DNA from: Saccharothrix syringae
GTDB taxonomy: Bacteria > Actinomycetota > Actinomycetes > Mycobacteriales > Pseudonocardiaceae
DNA length: 64,000 nucleotides
Assembly: GCF_009498035.1 (NCBI RefSeq)
Contig: NZ_CP034550.1
Span: 5,208,001-5,272,000, forward strand
Direction of reading: 5' to 3'
The notes below the pieces were generated by a model. It did not search any database. It was given only the letters and a program-made list of their open reading frames with translations, and was not told the DNA's origin. Shown here in pieces: positions 24,488-32,252 of the stretch. Position numbers and translations under genes: made by a program. Each line of letters begins with the position of its first letter. Position 1 is the first letter of the stretch.

Positions 24488-24844
24488 TCAGCCTCCCAGC
24501 CGGGCCAGTTTCCTCGCGACGTTGCCGTTCAACTTCTCGCGCCACCGGTCGCGATGGGTCCGGGCACCCTCCCCGCCGGCCAGCGCCGCGCAGAAGCCCT
24601 CGACGTCGTCACCCAGCACCTCGTGGACGCCCAGCCCGTCGGCCGCCGTCTCCTCCAGCAGCCCCAGCGCGCCGTCGAGGATCGGCACCAGGTTCCGGCC
24701 GGTGAAGCTCCCGTAGGGGAAGAGGTGGCACTTGACCTCTTCCCACGCCGCCCGGTACTCGGCCGGCAACGCCCCGGCCCGCACTTCGAACGCCTCGCAG
24801 TCCCTGGTGAGGTCGTTGCCCGTGATGGTGTCCCAGAACTTCAT
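24488..24844 (-). CDS. DUF1048 family protein (first copy)
   Basis: A 118-residue DUF1048 protein, paralogous to the next gene: FWDTITGNDLTRDCEAFEVR, LPAEYRAAWEEVKCHLFPYG and LGDDVEGFCAALAGGEGA align with the corresponding parts of the neighbour. The ATG overlaps the PadR stop (ATGA), so translation is coupled. The tandem pair probably arose by duplication and has diverged strongly. Confidence 0.82.
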   Translation of the reverse strand: MKFWDTITGNDLTRDCEAFEVRAGALPAEYRAAWEEVKCHLFPYGSFTGRNLVPILDGALGLLEETAADGLGVHEVLGDDVEGFCAALAGGEGARTHRDRWREKLNGNVARKLARLGG

Positions 24845-25167
24845 CTCCCACCCTCCCTCAGCCGGTCGATCCGAGAGGTGACGTACTCCCACTTCGCCCA
24901 GAACGTCGCGAGTTCTTCGCGCCCCGCCTCGTTGAGCGCGTAGAACTTCCGCGGCGGGCCCTTCCCGGACGGTCGTTTCGCGACCCGGACGAGCCCGTTG
25001 CGCTCCAGCCGCAGCAGGATCGCGTACACCGTCCCCTCGACGACGTCGGCGAAGCCGAGTTCGTTCAACCGGCGCGTGATGGCGTACCCGTAGGTCTCCT
25101 CGTCGCCGATGATCTGGAGCACGCAGCCCTCCAGCGTGCCCTTCAGCATTTCCGTCAGGTCGTCCAC
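24841..25167 (-). CDS. PadR-family transcriptional regulator
   Basis: A 108-residue PadR repressor. The winged helix is clear: LKGTLEGCVLQIIGDEETYG, YAITRRLNELGFADVVEGTV, YAILLRLERNGLVRV, then the wing with PPRKFYALNEAGREEL. It starts at a GTG with AGAGG upstream. The first gene of a three-gene operon with two DUF1048 proteins. A 25-base perfect palindrome immediately upstream is the likely operator, indicating autoregulation; PadR proteins typically release DNA on binding small hydrophobic molecules. Confidence 0.9.
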   Translation of the reverse strand: MDDLTEMLKGTLEGCVLQIIGDEETYGYAITRRLNELGFADVVEGTVYAILLRLERNGLVRVAKRPSGKGPPRKFYALNEAGREELATFWAKWEYVTSRIDRLREGGR

Positions 25168-25188
25168 CGGGGCCCTCTTCGGTCCTCT

Positions 25189-25233
25189 CGGTACTCAGTG
25201 GCACTGAGTACCGGTGCACAGTACCACTGAGTA
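25189..25233 (-). promoter_or_regulatory. PadR operator: 25-base perfect palindrome plus imperfect copy
   Basis: At 25189-25213 the arms GGTACTCAGTG and CACTGAGTACC (plus one further paired base each side) form a perfect palindrome around a single G. A related copy, CAGTACCACTGAGTA, follows at 25219-25233. Both lie within 70 bases upstream of the PadR start, in an AT-richer patch. TACTCAGT-type elements are typical for PadR repressors. Confidence 0.75.
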
Positions 25234-25241
25234 GTGGACCG

Positions 25242-25268
25242 CGGGGCCCGGGAACGTCCCGGGCCCCG
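25242..25268 (-). terminator. Hairpin terminator of the dienelactone-hydrolase-like gene
   Basis: A perfect 12-base inverted repeat with a 3-base loop, arms 25242-25253 and 25257-25268, 26 bases beyond the stop of the minus-strand gene. Confidence 0.65.
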
Positions 25269-25294
25269 TTCGCGCATGCGGGACCGCTACGGGG

Positions 25295-25954
25295 TCACGC
25301 CCCGTGCTCCTCGATGAACGCCAGGACCCGCCGCCACGCGTCGGCGGCGTGGTCGGCCTGGTCGGGCAGGTCGCCGTCGAAGAACGAGTGCGGCGCGGCC
25401 TCGTAGAGGCGGAACTCGTGCGGCACGCCGGCCTCGGTCAGCGCGCGGTCGAAGGCCAGGCTCTCCTCGACCGGGGTGAGCGCGTCCGCGCCCGCGGCGA
25501 GCACCAGCACCGGCCGGGTCATCCGCCCGACCAGGTCCCGGCACCCGGCCGGCCTGCCGCAGAACCCGATCGCGCCGGCCAGCCGCGGTTCGAGGGCGGC
25601 CTGGGCCCAGGACAGGGCGCCGCCCAGGCCGAACCCGACGGTGAACGCGGCGGTCACGCCCAGGGCGAACAGGTGGTCCACCGCCGCCCGCACGGCCGGC
25701 TGGACCAGGTCGCGGTCGTAGCGGTCGAGCACCAGGGCGGCCACGCCGGCCTCGGCGAACCCGTGGGCCAGGTCGTCGTGGAACTCGCGCGCGCCGCGCA
25801 CGTCGGGCAGCACCACCACCCCGGCGGCGGCCGGCTCGACCGGCAGGGCCCGGTAGGCGGGGAAGCGCGTGCCGTCGGCGGTGGCGAGCCGCAGCGGCGC
25901 GCCGCGCACCGCGGGTCGGTCCACGGGCAGGTCCTCGACGGGCAAGGCGATCAC
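25295..25954 (-). CDS. Dienelactone hydrolase family protein lacking the nucleophile
   Basis: A 219-residue alpha/beta-hydrolase of the dienelactone hydrolase family. The fold markers are present: GVVVLPDVRGAREFHDDLA, the acid region VLAAGADALTPVEES and the late His in YEAAPHSFFDG. The nucleophile elbow, usually G-F-C/S-x-G-G, reads GFGLGG, so residue 109 is Gly rather than Cys or Ser. A single base change from AGC or TGC would give GGC. As read, it cannot act by the usual mechanism; it may be a binding protein or recently inactivated. Single gene with its own terminator. Confidence 0.8.
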   Translation of the reverse strand: MIALPVEDLPVDRPAVRGAPLRLATADGTRFPAYRALPVEPAAAGVVVLPDVRGAREFHDDLAHGFAEAGVAALVLDRYDRDLVQPAVRAAVDHLFALGVTAAFTVGFGLGGALSWAQAALEPRLAGAIGFCGRPAGCRDLVGRMTRPVLVLAAGADALTPVEESLAFDRALTEAGVPHEFRLYEAAPHSFFDGDLPDQADHAADAWRRVLAFIEEHGA

Positions 25955-26057
25955 CGGTCCACCGTTCTGGTCGCGTGCTCACGGGGTGATCGGCTCAGCG
26001 TGGTTCACGCGGGTCGGTCGGCCGGTCCGTAGAAATACCGAATTCGACACCGCCCGT

Positions 26058-26177
26058 TCATCGCGCGGATCGGTTCCCCCGATCGGCACGCCGCCGCGCG
26101 TCGGCCCAACCGACCAGGGCGGCGCCCGCCGCGAGCGGCACCATCCCGGCGATCAGCGCCACGACGTACCTGTTCAC
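26058..26177 (-). CDS. Possible 39-residue single-span membrane peptide
   Basis: GTG at 26177 opens a 39-codon frame encoding one hydrophobic stretch (VVALIAGMVPLAAGAALVGW) followed by a basic tail with several arginines, the layout of small actinobacterial inner-membrane peptides. Only a weak GGGAT precedes the start. It lies divergent to a TetR remnant with a perfect palindrome between them. Confidence 0.35.
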   Translation of the reverse strand: MNRYVVALIAGMVPLAAGAALVGWADARRRADRGNRSAR

Positions 26178-26203
26178 ATCCCGGAAACCCTTCGCGTCGA
26201 GTT

Positions 26204-26221
26204 TTGGTGCGATCGCACCAA
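26204..26221. promoter_or_regulatory. Perfect 18-base palindrome, probable TetR-type operator
   Basis: TTGGTGCGATCGCACCAA is a perfect palindrome placed between the small minus-strand peptide gene and the plus-strand TetR remnant. Its size and symmetry fit a TetR-family dimer site; it may be a relic of the decayed neighbour's autoregulation or still serve the divergent peptide. Confidence 0.5.
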
Positions 26222-26452
26222 TAAGTTCGGCACCCGCTCGACACTGCTGCGGTCCGCCCTGGAACTGCTCAACTCCGACGCCGAGCGGCACGCGCGAGCG
26301 CCTGGCCGCCTTCGGCGACGCCCCGGGGCAGCGCACCCCGCTGCGCGGTGTGCTGCTCGGGCAGACGGCGCCGGACCGCGCGGTGGTGTTGCTGGACCGG
26401 CAGCTCGACCGGGTGTTCGCGCGGGCCCGAGCCCCGTTGTGGATCATCCTTT
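26222..26452 (+). pseudogene. Remnant of a TetR-family regulator (C-terminal part, frameshifted)
   Basis: Translation in one frame gives TLLRSALELLNSDAERHARA; after a shift of frame the text continues RERLAAFGDAPGQRTPLRGV and LLDRQLDRVFARARAPL. The order and wording match the ligand-binding domain of actinobacterial TetR regulators, but the DNA-binding N-terminus is missing and at least one frameshift is needed. A perfect palindrome lies just upstream. It is judged a decayed gene fragment. Confidence 0.4.
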
Positions 26453-26495
26453 CGATATCTCGACCGGGTGCGCGCGGGCCGGCAGCGTGCGCCGC

Positions 26496-27359
26496 ATGGA
26501 TCATGGTCAGGCATTGCGCCGGGAGTTGGCGTCCGCGGGCGTCACGCCGGTGATCGGCGTGTTCGACATGCTGTCGGCGTCGGTCGCGGCACGGCACTAC
26601 GACGCGTTGTTCGTCTCCGGCTTCGGCCTCGCCGCGTCCCACTACGGCCTGCCCGACATCGGGTTCATCGCCTGGCCGGACGTGGTCGGGTTCGTGCAGC
26701 GGCTGCGGCTGGCGTTCCCGCGCCACCACCTGCTGGTGGACGTCGACGACGGTTACGTCGACCCGGAGGTGGCCTGCCACGCGGTGCGCGCCCTGGAGCA
26801 GGTCGGCGCGTCGGGCGTGGTGCTGGAGGACCAGCGGCGGCCGCGCCGGTGCGGGCACGTGGGCGGCAAGCAGGTGCTGCCCCTGTCGGAGTACCTGGAC
26901 AAGCTCGACCGCGTCCTGGCCGCCCGCACCGACCTGGTCGTGGTGGCCCGCACCGACGCCACCGGGGAACCGGAGATGCTGCGCCGGGCCGCCGCGCTGG
27001 CCGCGACCGACGCGGACGCGGTGCTGGTGGACGGCGTGCCGTCGGTCGAGGTGCTGCGCGGGGTGCGGCGGGCGGCGGGCACCAGGCCGCTGGTGTTCAA
27101 CCAGATCGCGGGCGGCCGCTCGCCCCGGCTGGACCTGCCCGGGTTGGCGGAGCTGGGGGTCGACGTGGCGATCTACAGCACGCCGTGCCTGTTCGCCGCG
27201 CACGCGGCCATCGAGGAGGCGGTGGTGGGGCTGAAGCGGAGCGGCGGGGCGCTGCCCGTCGGCTCGATCGGGGTGGCGGAGTCGCAGGAGCTCATGGCGC
27301 GGAACCTCGGGGCACGGGACCTGCCCGCGCAGCGCGCGACCTCGGTGCCCGCCCGCTGA
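26496..27359 (+). CDS. Isocitrate lyase / PEP-mutase superfamily enzyme
   Basis: A 287-residue PEP mutase/isocitrate lyase barrel. ATG at 26496. Key elements are VDVDDGYVDPEVA (metal-binding acidic cluster), LEDQRRPRRCGHVGGK with the catalytic-loop Cys near residue 119, and VVVARTDATGEPE. The xRCGH-x-GGK loop is like that of 2-methylisocitrate lyases and related C-C lyases, not the phosphonate-forming mutase, but substrate cannot be fixed by eye. No other phosphonate genes are nearby. Single gene, convergent with the caspase gene and sharing a hairpin with it. Confidence 0.82.
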   Translation: MDHGQALRRELASAGVTPVIGVFDMLSASVAARHYDALFVSGFGLAASHYGLPDIGFIAWPDVVGFVQRLRLAFPRHHLLVDVDDGYVDPEVACHAVRALEQVGASGVVLEDQRRPRRCGHVGGKQVLPLSEYLDKLDRVLAARTDLVVVARTDATGEPEMLRRAAALAATDADAVLVDGVPSVEVLRGVRRAAGTRPLVFNQIAGGRSPRLDLPGLAELGVDVAIYSTPCLFAAHAAIEEAVVGLKRSGGALPVGSIGVAESQELMARNLGARDLPAQRATSVPAR

Positions 27360-27393
27360 AGGCCGGGTCCGGGCGGGCGGCGCGGCCTTCAGC
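27355..27393. terminator. Shared hairpin overlapping both stop codons
   Basis: GCTGAAGGCCG (27355-27365) and its complement (27383-27393) form a perfect 11-base stem with a 17-base loop, spanning the stop codons of the two convergent genes. Confidence 0.55.
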
Positions 27394-29596
27394 CGGTGGG
27401 CCGCACCCGGATCGTGCCGTCGGCCCCGGCGGACACGAGGAGCCGGCCGTCGGCGCTGTAGGTCAGGTCCGTGACGCGGGCGGTGTGGCCGGTCAGGGCG
27501 TTCTTGAGGTCGCCGGTCGCGGCGTCGACCACGCGCACCAGGTTGTCGGGCTCGCCGACGGCCAGGCTCCGGTGGTCGGGGCTGATCGCCCACGGGCCCT
27601 CCGGGGTGGTGGTGTGGAGCAGCTCGCCGGTGGCCACCTCCCACAGCTGCACGACAGTCCGGTCGAAGTTCGTGGTGGCCAGGGTCGTGCCGTCGGTGCT
27701 GAACGACACGGGTTCGCCGGCGCCGTCGAGGGAGCGGATGCGGGCGCCCGTGGCGGTGTCCCACAGGCTGATCTTGTCGGTGTAGTGGCTGCTGGCGGCG
27801 ATCACGGTGCCGTCCGGGCCGAAGACGGCGACGTAACCGGCCTCGAAGGTAGCGGTGTTCCGGCCGGTCGCGACGTCCCAGACGCGGACCGTCCGGTCGA
27901 CCGAGCCGGTGAGGAGCAGGCGGCCGTCGCGGCTGAAGGACAGGTGCTGGACGCCGTTGGTGTGCCCGGGGAGCGTCGCGACCTGCCGGCCGTCGGCCGC
28001 GTTCCACAGCAGGACCGGGTTGTCGAAGGGGGCCGTGCAGGCGCAGGAGGAGGCGGTGGCGAGCGTTCCGCCGTCCGGGGCGAACGCCAGCGCCGGTCCG
28101 GTCGTGGTGCCCCGCAGCTCCGCCCTGGTGCGGTGGGTGGTCAGGTCCCGGAGGACCGCCGAACCGTCGGACCCGCCGACGGCGACGGTGTGCGGGGCGG
28201 CGCTGAAGGCGAAGGAGAAGGCGTTGCCGTCGACGGCGTCGACGGCCTGGCCGGTGCGCACGTCCCAGAACTGGACGCGCTCGCCCCCGGTCGTGGTGAA
28301 GCCGGCGAGGGTGCCGGCGTCGGGGCTGAGCACGATTCGTTCGGCGGTGCCGGTGATGACGGGCGCCGCGGCCGCGGGCGCCGCGCTGCCGCCGGAATCC
28401 GAGTCGCCCCGGTTCACCAGTACGACGACCGTGGTCACGACCAGGGCGGCCGCGGTGAGCAGGGCGACCAGTCGGACGCGGCGGGAGGCGAGGGCGCGGC
28501 GGAGGGGTGATTCGGTCCGGGGTGTGGCCGGGAGTGGGGGTGGCGGGAGCGGCTCGGGTGTCGGCTCGGGTGTCGATGTGGCTGGAGGCGGGGGGAGTGG
28601 CTCGGGTTCGGGTTCGGGTGTCGATTCGGCGGCAGCCCGTTCCGGGGTGGCGGGCGTCGAATCGGCGAGCAGGGCGGCGGCCGCGGTGGAGACCTGGCGG
28701 CTGTCGTCGTCGGCGAGGCGGCGGATCTCCTGCTCCGCGCGAGCCCGGACGAGGTCGTTGCCCACGCGGCGCAGGCGGGCCAGGCCGTCGAGCGCGCCGA
28801 GGCGATCGGTGGCGATGGGGCTGGTCAGGGCGTTGGCCAGGTAGCCGGGCAGGGTCCAGTTGACGTTGCGGGCGATGACCGTGCGGCCCTGCACGTCGTC
28901 CTGCTTCTTCGGGCGTTGCTGGGGCATCTCCTCGACCACGTGGTCGTGGACGTAGCCGTACAGCTCGTCCACGGTGATGTCGCCGTCGCCGTCGAGGTCC
29001 GCGCTGCCGTCGCGCAGGCCCGCGACCAGGTGGCGGGTGAACACCGACTGCGCGGCCCGCCCGTGCGGCCGGTCGCCCTCGAAGGAGTACTGCGTGGCGT
29101 CCGACGCGGTCAGGACGGTGCGGCCCCGGCCCTGGAAGCGTTCGAGGGCGTGGACGGCCGTGTCCGCCTTCGCGATGCGCCCCGCCGGGAACGCGCCGCT
29201 GTAGCAGCAGTCGAGCACGAGGATCTTCCGGCGGGACGCGCAGCCCTCCATCGCCTGGTCGACCTGCTCGGCGGGCAAACCGGTGAACAGCAGGTTGTCC
29301 CGGGCCGTGTTGGTCATCGCGAGGTACAGCCTGCCCTCGTCGTCCTTGAGGCCGTGACCGGTGAAGTAGAGCAGCGTCAGGTCGTCGCGGCGGCGGTCGC
29401 GGTAGAACTCGCCGATCGACCGGCCCACCCGGTGCAGCGGCTCGTTGACCAGCGTGGTGACCTCGAACCCGGCGATCGACGGGTCGGCCAGCACCTCGGC
29501 CAGGGCCTCCGCGTCGTGGGCGGGCGCGGTCAGCCTGCGCAGCCCCGCGTCCTCGTACTCGTAGGTCGCGATCAACAGCGCCAGCCGCCGGCCCAC
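27389..29596 (-). CDS. Caspase-like protease with transmembrane segment and WD40 repeats
   Basis: A 735-residue protein. Residues 1-~240 are a caspase (C14) domain: LLYFTGHGLKDD holds the His (~79) and LVLDCCYSGAFP the catalytic Cys (~129). An EF-hand-like DLDGDGDITVDELYGYV follows. A Pro/Glu-rich linker leads to a membrane helix (about 385-405, LLTAAALVVTTVVVLV), and the last ~300 residues are a WD40-type propeller (GSVDRTVRVWDVATGR; LWDTATGARI; GADGTIRV). The GTG start is three bases after the EACC1 gene. Known family context (conflict-system caspase effectors) suggests cell suicide or defence on a sensed signal; no experiment is implied. Confidence 0.88.
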   Translation of the reverse strand: MGRRLALLIATYEYEDAGLRRLTAPAHDAEALAEVLADPSIAGFEVTTLVNEPLHRVGRSIGEFYRDRRRDDLTLLYFTGHGLKDDEGRLYLAMTNTARDNLLFTGLPAEQVDQAMEGCASRRKILVLDCCYSGAFPAGRIAKADTAVHALERFQGRGRTVLTASDATQYSFEGDRPHGRAAQSVFTRHLVAGLRDGSADLDGDGDITVDELYGYVHDHVVEEMPQQRPKKQDDVQGRTVIARNVNWTLPGYLANALTSPIATDRLGALDGLARLRRVGNDLVRARAEQEIRRLADDDSRQVSTAAAALLADSTPATPERAAAESTPEPEPEPLPPPPATSTPEPTPEPLPPPPLPATPRTESPLRRALASRRVRLVALLTAAALVVTTVVVLVNRGDSDSGGSAAPAAAAPVITGTAERIVLSPDAGTLAGFTTTGGERVQFWDVRTGQAVDAVDGNAFSFAFSAAPHTVAVGGSDGSAVLRDLTTHRTRAELRGTTTGPALAFAPDGGTLATASSCACTAPFDNPVLLWNAADGRQVATLPGHTNGVQHLSFSRDGRLLLTGSVDRTVRVWDVATGRNTATFEAGYVAVFGPDGTVIAASSHYTDKISLWDTATGARIRSLDGAGEPVSFSTDGTTLATTNFDRTVVQLWEVATGELLHTTTPEGPWAISPDHRSLAVGEPDNLVRVVDAATGDLKNALTGHTARVTDLTYSADGRLLVSAGADGTIRVRPTG

Positions 29597-29599
29597 GGT

Positions 29600-29986
29600 T
29601 CACCCCGAGTGCCGCTGCACGTAGGCGTCGACCAGCGCCCGCCGCTCGGCCGCGGTGGCCTTCTCCAGCGTGATAGTGTCCCCGTCGACGGTGAGCGACA
29701 CCCGGTGCCGCGCGGCCTGCCGCGCGAGCCAGTCCCGGACCGTCTCGACGAGCAGCGGGAACACCCCGCCGGAAGCGCTCAGCGCGACCAGCACGGCGCC
29801 CAGCGCGACCGGGTCCCCGACCTTGGCGCCTTCCGGTGACGGCCCGGCCGCGGCCAGCCGGGCGTCGACGTCGAGCTGTGCGACCTCGGTGCGCAGCCGG
29901 CGCGCGAGGCGGTCGGCGCTGTCCGGGTCGACGTCCGGGTCCGGCTCGACCACGAGGAGCACGACGCGTTCGTCCTCGGTGCCCAT
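29600..29986 (-). CDS. EACC1-like effector-associated component
   Basis: A 128-residue protein matching the layout of the effector-associated constant component 1 family: an N-terminal strand with RVVLLVVEPDPDV, a helix RRLRTEVAQLDVDARL, a hydrophobic helix LGAVLVALSASGGVFPLLVE and a C-terminal strand pair (HRVSLTVDGDTITLEKATAA). Start ATG 29986 follows GGGAGGG closely; ATG 30001 is possible. In described systems EACC1 is encoded next to a protease, often caspase or trypsin-like, as here. The two genes are probably cotranscribed; the caspase gene begins three bases after this stop. Confidence 0.7.
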   Translation of the reverse strand: MGTEDERVVLLVVEPDPDVDPDSADRLARRLRTEVAQLDVDARLAAAGPSPEGAKVGDPVALGAVLVALSASGGVFPLLVETVRDWLARQAARHRVSLTVDGDTITLEKATAAERRALVDAYVQRHSG

Positions 29987-30079
29987 CGGCCCTCCCGTCA
30001 TCGGGGTGAAGGACCTTGCACCGGGGATGTCGCCGGCGGCCGGGCGCCGTTACGGCCCGGGGCGCTGCGTGGCCGGCGC

Positions 30080-30231
30080 GGTTGTGGCCTGGAGCTGCGG
30101 TTGTGGTGGAGAGGGAGGCGCGGCGGGGCGGCGGGGCGGAAGGGCCGGGCGGCGGGGCGGCGGCGCGGCGTGGCGTGGCGGCGGCGTGGCGTGGTGGAGG
30201 CAGCGTGGTGGAGCTGTGGCACGTCGGAAAG
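30080..30231. repeat. G-rich low-complexity intergenic tract
   Basis: The space 29987-30300 has no convincing gene. About 30100-30200 consists of short imperfect repeats of GGCGGGGCGG, GGCGGCG and CGTGGCGTGG on the plus strand, giving a long G-rich strand. Its protein translations are uninformative in all frames. It could form G-quadruplexes or be a slipped-repeat spacer; no function can be assigned. Confidence 0.5.
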
Positions 30232-30278
30232 GGCGGGCCCGGTGGTCGACCACCGCCGCGTCGACCACCGGGCCCGCC
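30232..30278 (-). terminator. Strong hairpin with 18-base perfect stem
   Basis: Arms 30232-30249 and 30261-30278 are perfectly complementary with an 11-base loop, 22 bases past the stop of the minus-strand gene at 30301. The longest perfect stem noticed in this window; probably stops transcription before the EACC1-caspase genes. Confidence 0.75.
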
Positions 30279-30300
30279 GGGTCGTTCCCCGATCGGGCGG

Positions 30301-30654
30301 TCAGCCGCCGACCGGGGTGGGCCGCCACTCCTCCTGCCAGCCGTGGCGGGTGTCGTAGGCCGTGGCCAGCAGGCCGAGCACGTCGCGGTCCCCGGTGTGC
30401 TCGACCTCCTCGCGCAGCCAGCGCGCCTTCTCCTCGAACGGCACGGGCTCGCGCTCGCCCTGCGCTTGGGCCGGCCCCGGCACCAGGATCAGCCCCTGCC
30501 CGTCGTCGGTGCGCAGCACGCGCAGCCTGCCCTGCCGCTCGGCCTCGTCCAGCAGCGGCAGCTCCTCGCGGGCCAGTCGCTGCTCGTCCTCGGCCAGCCC
30601 GTCCAGCACGAACCGGCGCAGGTCTTCGTCGGTGACGTTCGCCTCGGCATCCAT
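30301..30654 (-). CDS. Hypothetical acidic protein
   Basis: A 117-residue acidic, helical protein starting at ATG 30654. Segments LRRFVLDGLAEDEQRLAREE and PVPFEEKARWLREEVEHTGD are helix-forming; DTRHGWQEEWRPTPVGG forms the C-terminus. No family recognised, no membrane segments. It is a single gene followed by a strong terminator and divergent from the MFS gene. Codon use is like its neighbours, so a real gene is likely. Confidence 0.6.
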   Translation of the reverse strand: MDAEANVTDEDLRRFVLDGLAEDEQRLAREELPLLDEAERQGRLRVLRTDDGQGLILVPGPAQAQGEREPVPFEEKARWLREEVEHTGDRDVLGLLATAYDTRHGWQEEWRPTPVGG

Positions 30655-30747
30655 GCCGCTGGGGTATCCACCCGTCGCGCGGAAAACACCCGGTGCGTCA
30701 CACCCCGTCGCCGTGCGGGTGATCGCGGCGCGGGGTAGGAATAGTTG

Positions 30748-32205
30748 GTGACCAGCGCGTACGAGCCGGACCCGCGGCGTTGGCGGGCGCTGACGGTGAC
30801 CCTGGTGGCGGGCTTCATGAGCCTGCTCGACGTCAGCATCGTCTCCGTCGCGCTGCCCTCGATCCAGCACGGCCTGGGCACCACGCCCGCCGGCGTGCAG
30901 TGGGTGGTGTCCGGGTACGCGCTGGCCTTCGGCCTGGCCCTGGTGCCCGCCGGGCGGCTCGGCGACGCGATCGGCCGCCGCACCATGTTCCTGTGCGCGC
31001 TGGGCGGGTTCGTGCTGTTCAGCGCCCTGGCCGGGCTGGCGCCGACCACGGAGGTGCTGGTCGTGGCGCGGCTGCTGCAGGGCGTGTCCGCGGGTGCGCT
31101 GGCACCGCAGAACTCGGCGCTGATCCAGCAGCTGTTCCGGGGTGCCGAGCGGGGTCGGGCGTTCGGGTTCTTCGGCGCGACCGTGGGCATCTCGACCGCG
31201 GTCGGGCCGGTGGTCGGCGGCGTGATCCTCGCGGTGGCGGGCGAGGACGAGGGGTGGCGCTGGATCTTCTACGTCAACGTGCCGATCGGCGTGGTGGCCC
31301 TGGTGCTGGCGGCCCGGTTGCTGCCGCGCCGGCGCGGTGGACGGCGCGGGCACCTCGACCCGGTCGGCGCGGCGCTGCTGGGCGTCGGCGTGCTGGCGCT
31401 GATGCTGCCGCTGGTGCTGGCCGAGTCCGGTGGGCTGACCGACCTGTGGTGGCTGTTCGCGGTGGGCGCGGCGCTGCTGGTGGTGTTCGTGCGCTGGGAG
31501 CGGCAGTACGCGGCGCGCGGGTGCTCGCCGCTGCTGGACATCGGGTTGTTCAGCAGCACGCCCGGCTACGGCACGGGCGCGCTGCTGGGGATGGTCTACT
31601 TCGTCGGGTTCAGCGGGATCTGGCTGGTGTTCGCGCTGTTCTTCCAGACCGGCCTGGGCTACACGCCGCTGCAGTCGGGCCTGGCCGTGACGCCGTTCGC
31701 GCTCGGGTCGGCGGTGGCGGCGGTGGTCGGCGGCCGGCTGGTGGAGCGGTGGGGCCGCAGGCTCACCGTGACCGGGTTGAGCCTGGTGGTGACGGGTCTG
31801 GCGGTGACCGCGGTGGTGCTGCGGCTGGCACCGCCGCACGTGGCCGGGTGGGCGGTGGCACCGGCCCTGCTGGTGGCCGGCGTCGGCGGTGGCTGGGTGA
31901 TCTCGCCGAACACCACGCTGACGCTGCGGCATGTGCCGGTGTCGATGGCGGGCGCGGCCGGCGGTGCGCTGCAGACCGGGCAGCGCATCGGCGCGGCGAT
32001 CGGCACGGCGGCCCTGGCGGGCGTGTTCTACTCGGTGCTGTCGGCCTCGGACCGCGACTTCCGGGTGGCGGTGTCGGTGGCGCTCGGCGGTGCGGTCGTG
32101 GCCGTGGCGGTGGCCCTGGTGGTGGCCGTGGTCGAGCTGCGCAACCGACCGCGCTGCCCGGCGGCGCAGGAGGGGGCCGAGCACGTGGTCTCGGACGCGG
32201 GCTGA
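30748..32205 (+). CDS. MFS multidrug efflux transporter, DHA2 (EmrB/QacA) type
   Basis: A 485-residue membrane protein with about 14 hydrophobic helices. Family signatures: FMSLLDVSIVSVALPSIQ in helix 1 and the loop GRLGDAIGRRTMFL between helices 2 and 3. The GTG at 30748 is chosen because AGGA lies eight bases upstream. It is a proton-driven exporter of drugs or metabolites in the cytoplasmic membrane. No adjacent TetR gene exists, so regulation is unclear. Followed by a 48-base tandem repeat region rather than an obvious operon partner. Confidence 0.88.
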   Translation: MTSAYEPDPRRWRALTVTLVAGFMSLLDVSIVSVALPSIQHGLGTTPAGVQWVVSGYALAFGLALVPAGRLGDAIGRRTMFLCALGGFVLFSALAGLAPTTEVLVVARLLQGVSAGALAPQNSALIQQLFRGAERGRAFGFFGATVGISTAVGPVVGGVILAVAGEDEGWRWIFYVNVPIGVVALVLAARLLPRRRGGRRGHLDPVGAALLGVGVLALMLPLVLAESGGLTDLWWLFAVGAALLVVFVRWERQYAARGCSPLLDIGLFSSTPGYGTGALLGMVYFVGFSGIWLVFALFFQTGLGYTPLQSGLAVTPFALGSAVAAVVGGRLVERWGRRLTVTGLSLVVTGLAVTAVVLRLAPPHVAGWAVAPALLVAGVGGGWVISPNTTLTLRHVPVSMAGAAGGALQTGQRIGAAIGTAALAGVFYSVLSASDRDFRVAVSVALGGAVVAVAVALVVAVVELRNRPRCPAAQEGAEHVVSDAG

Positions 32206-32252
32206 CGCCCGGCCGGCGGTCGCGCCGAGACTCCCGGGTGGCGGGCGGGCGT

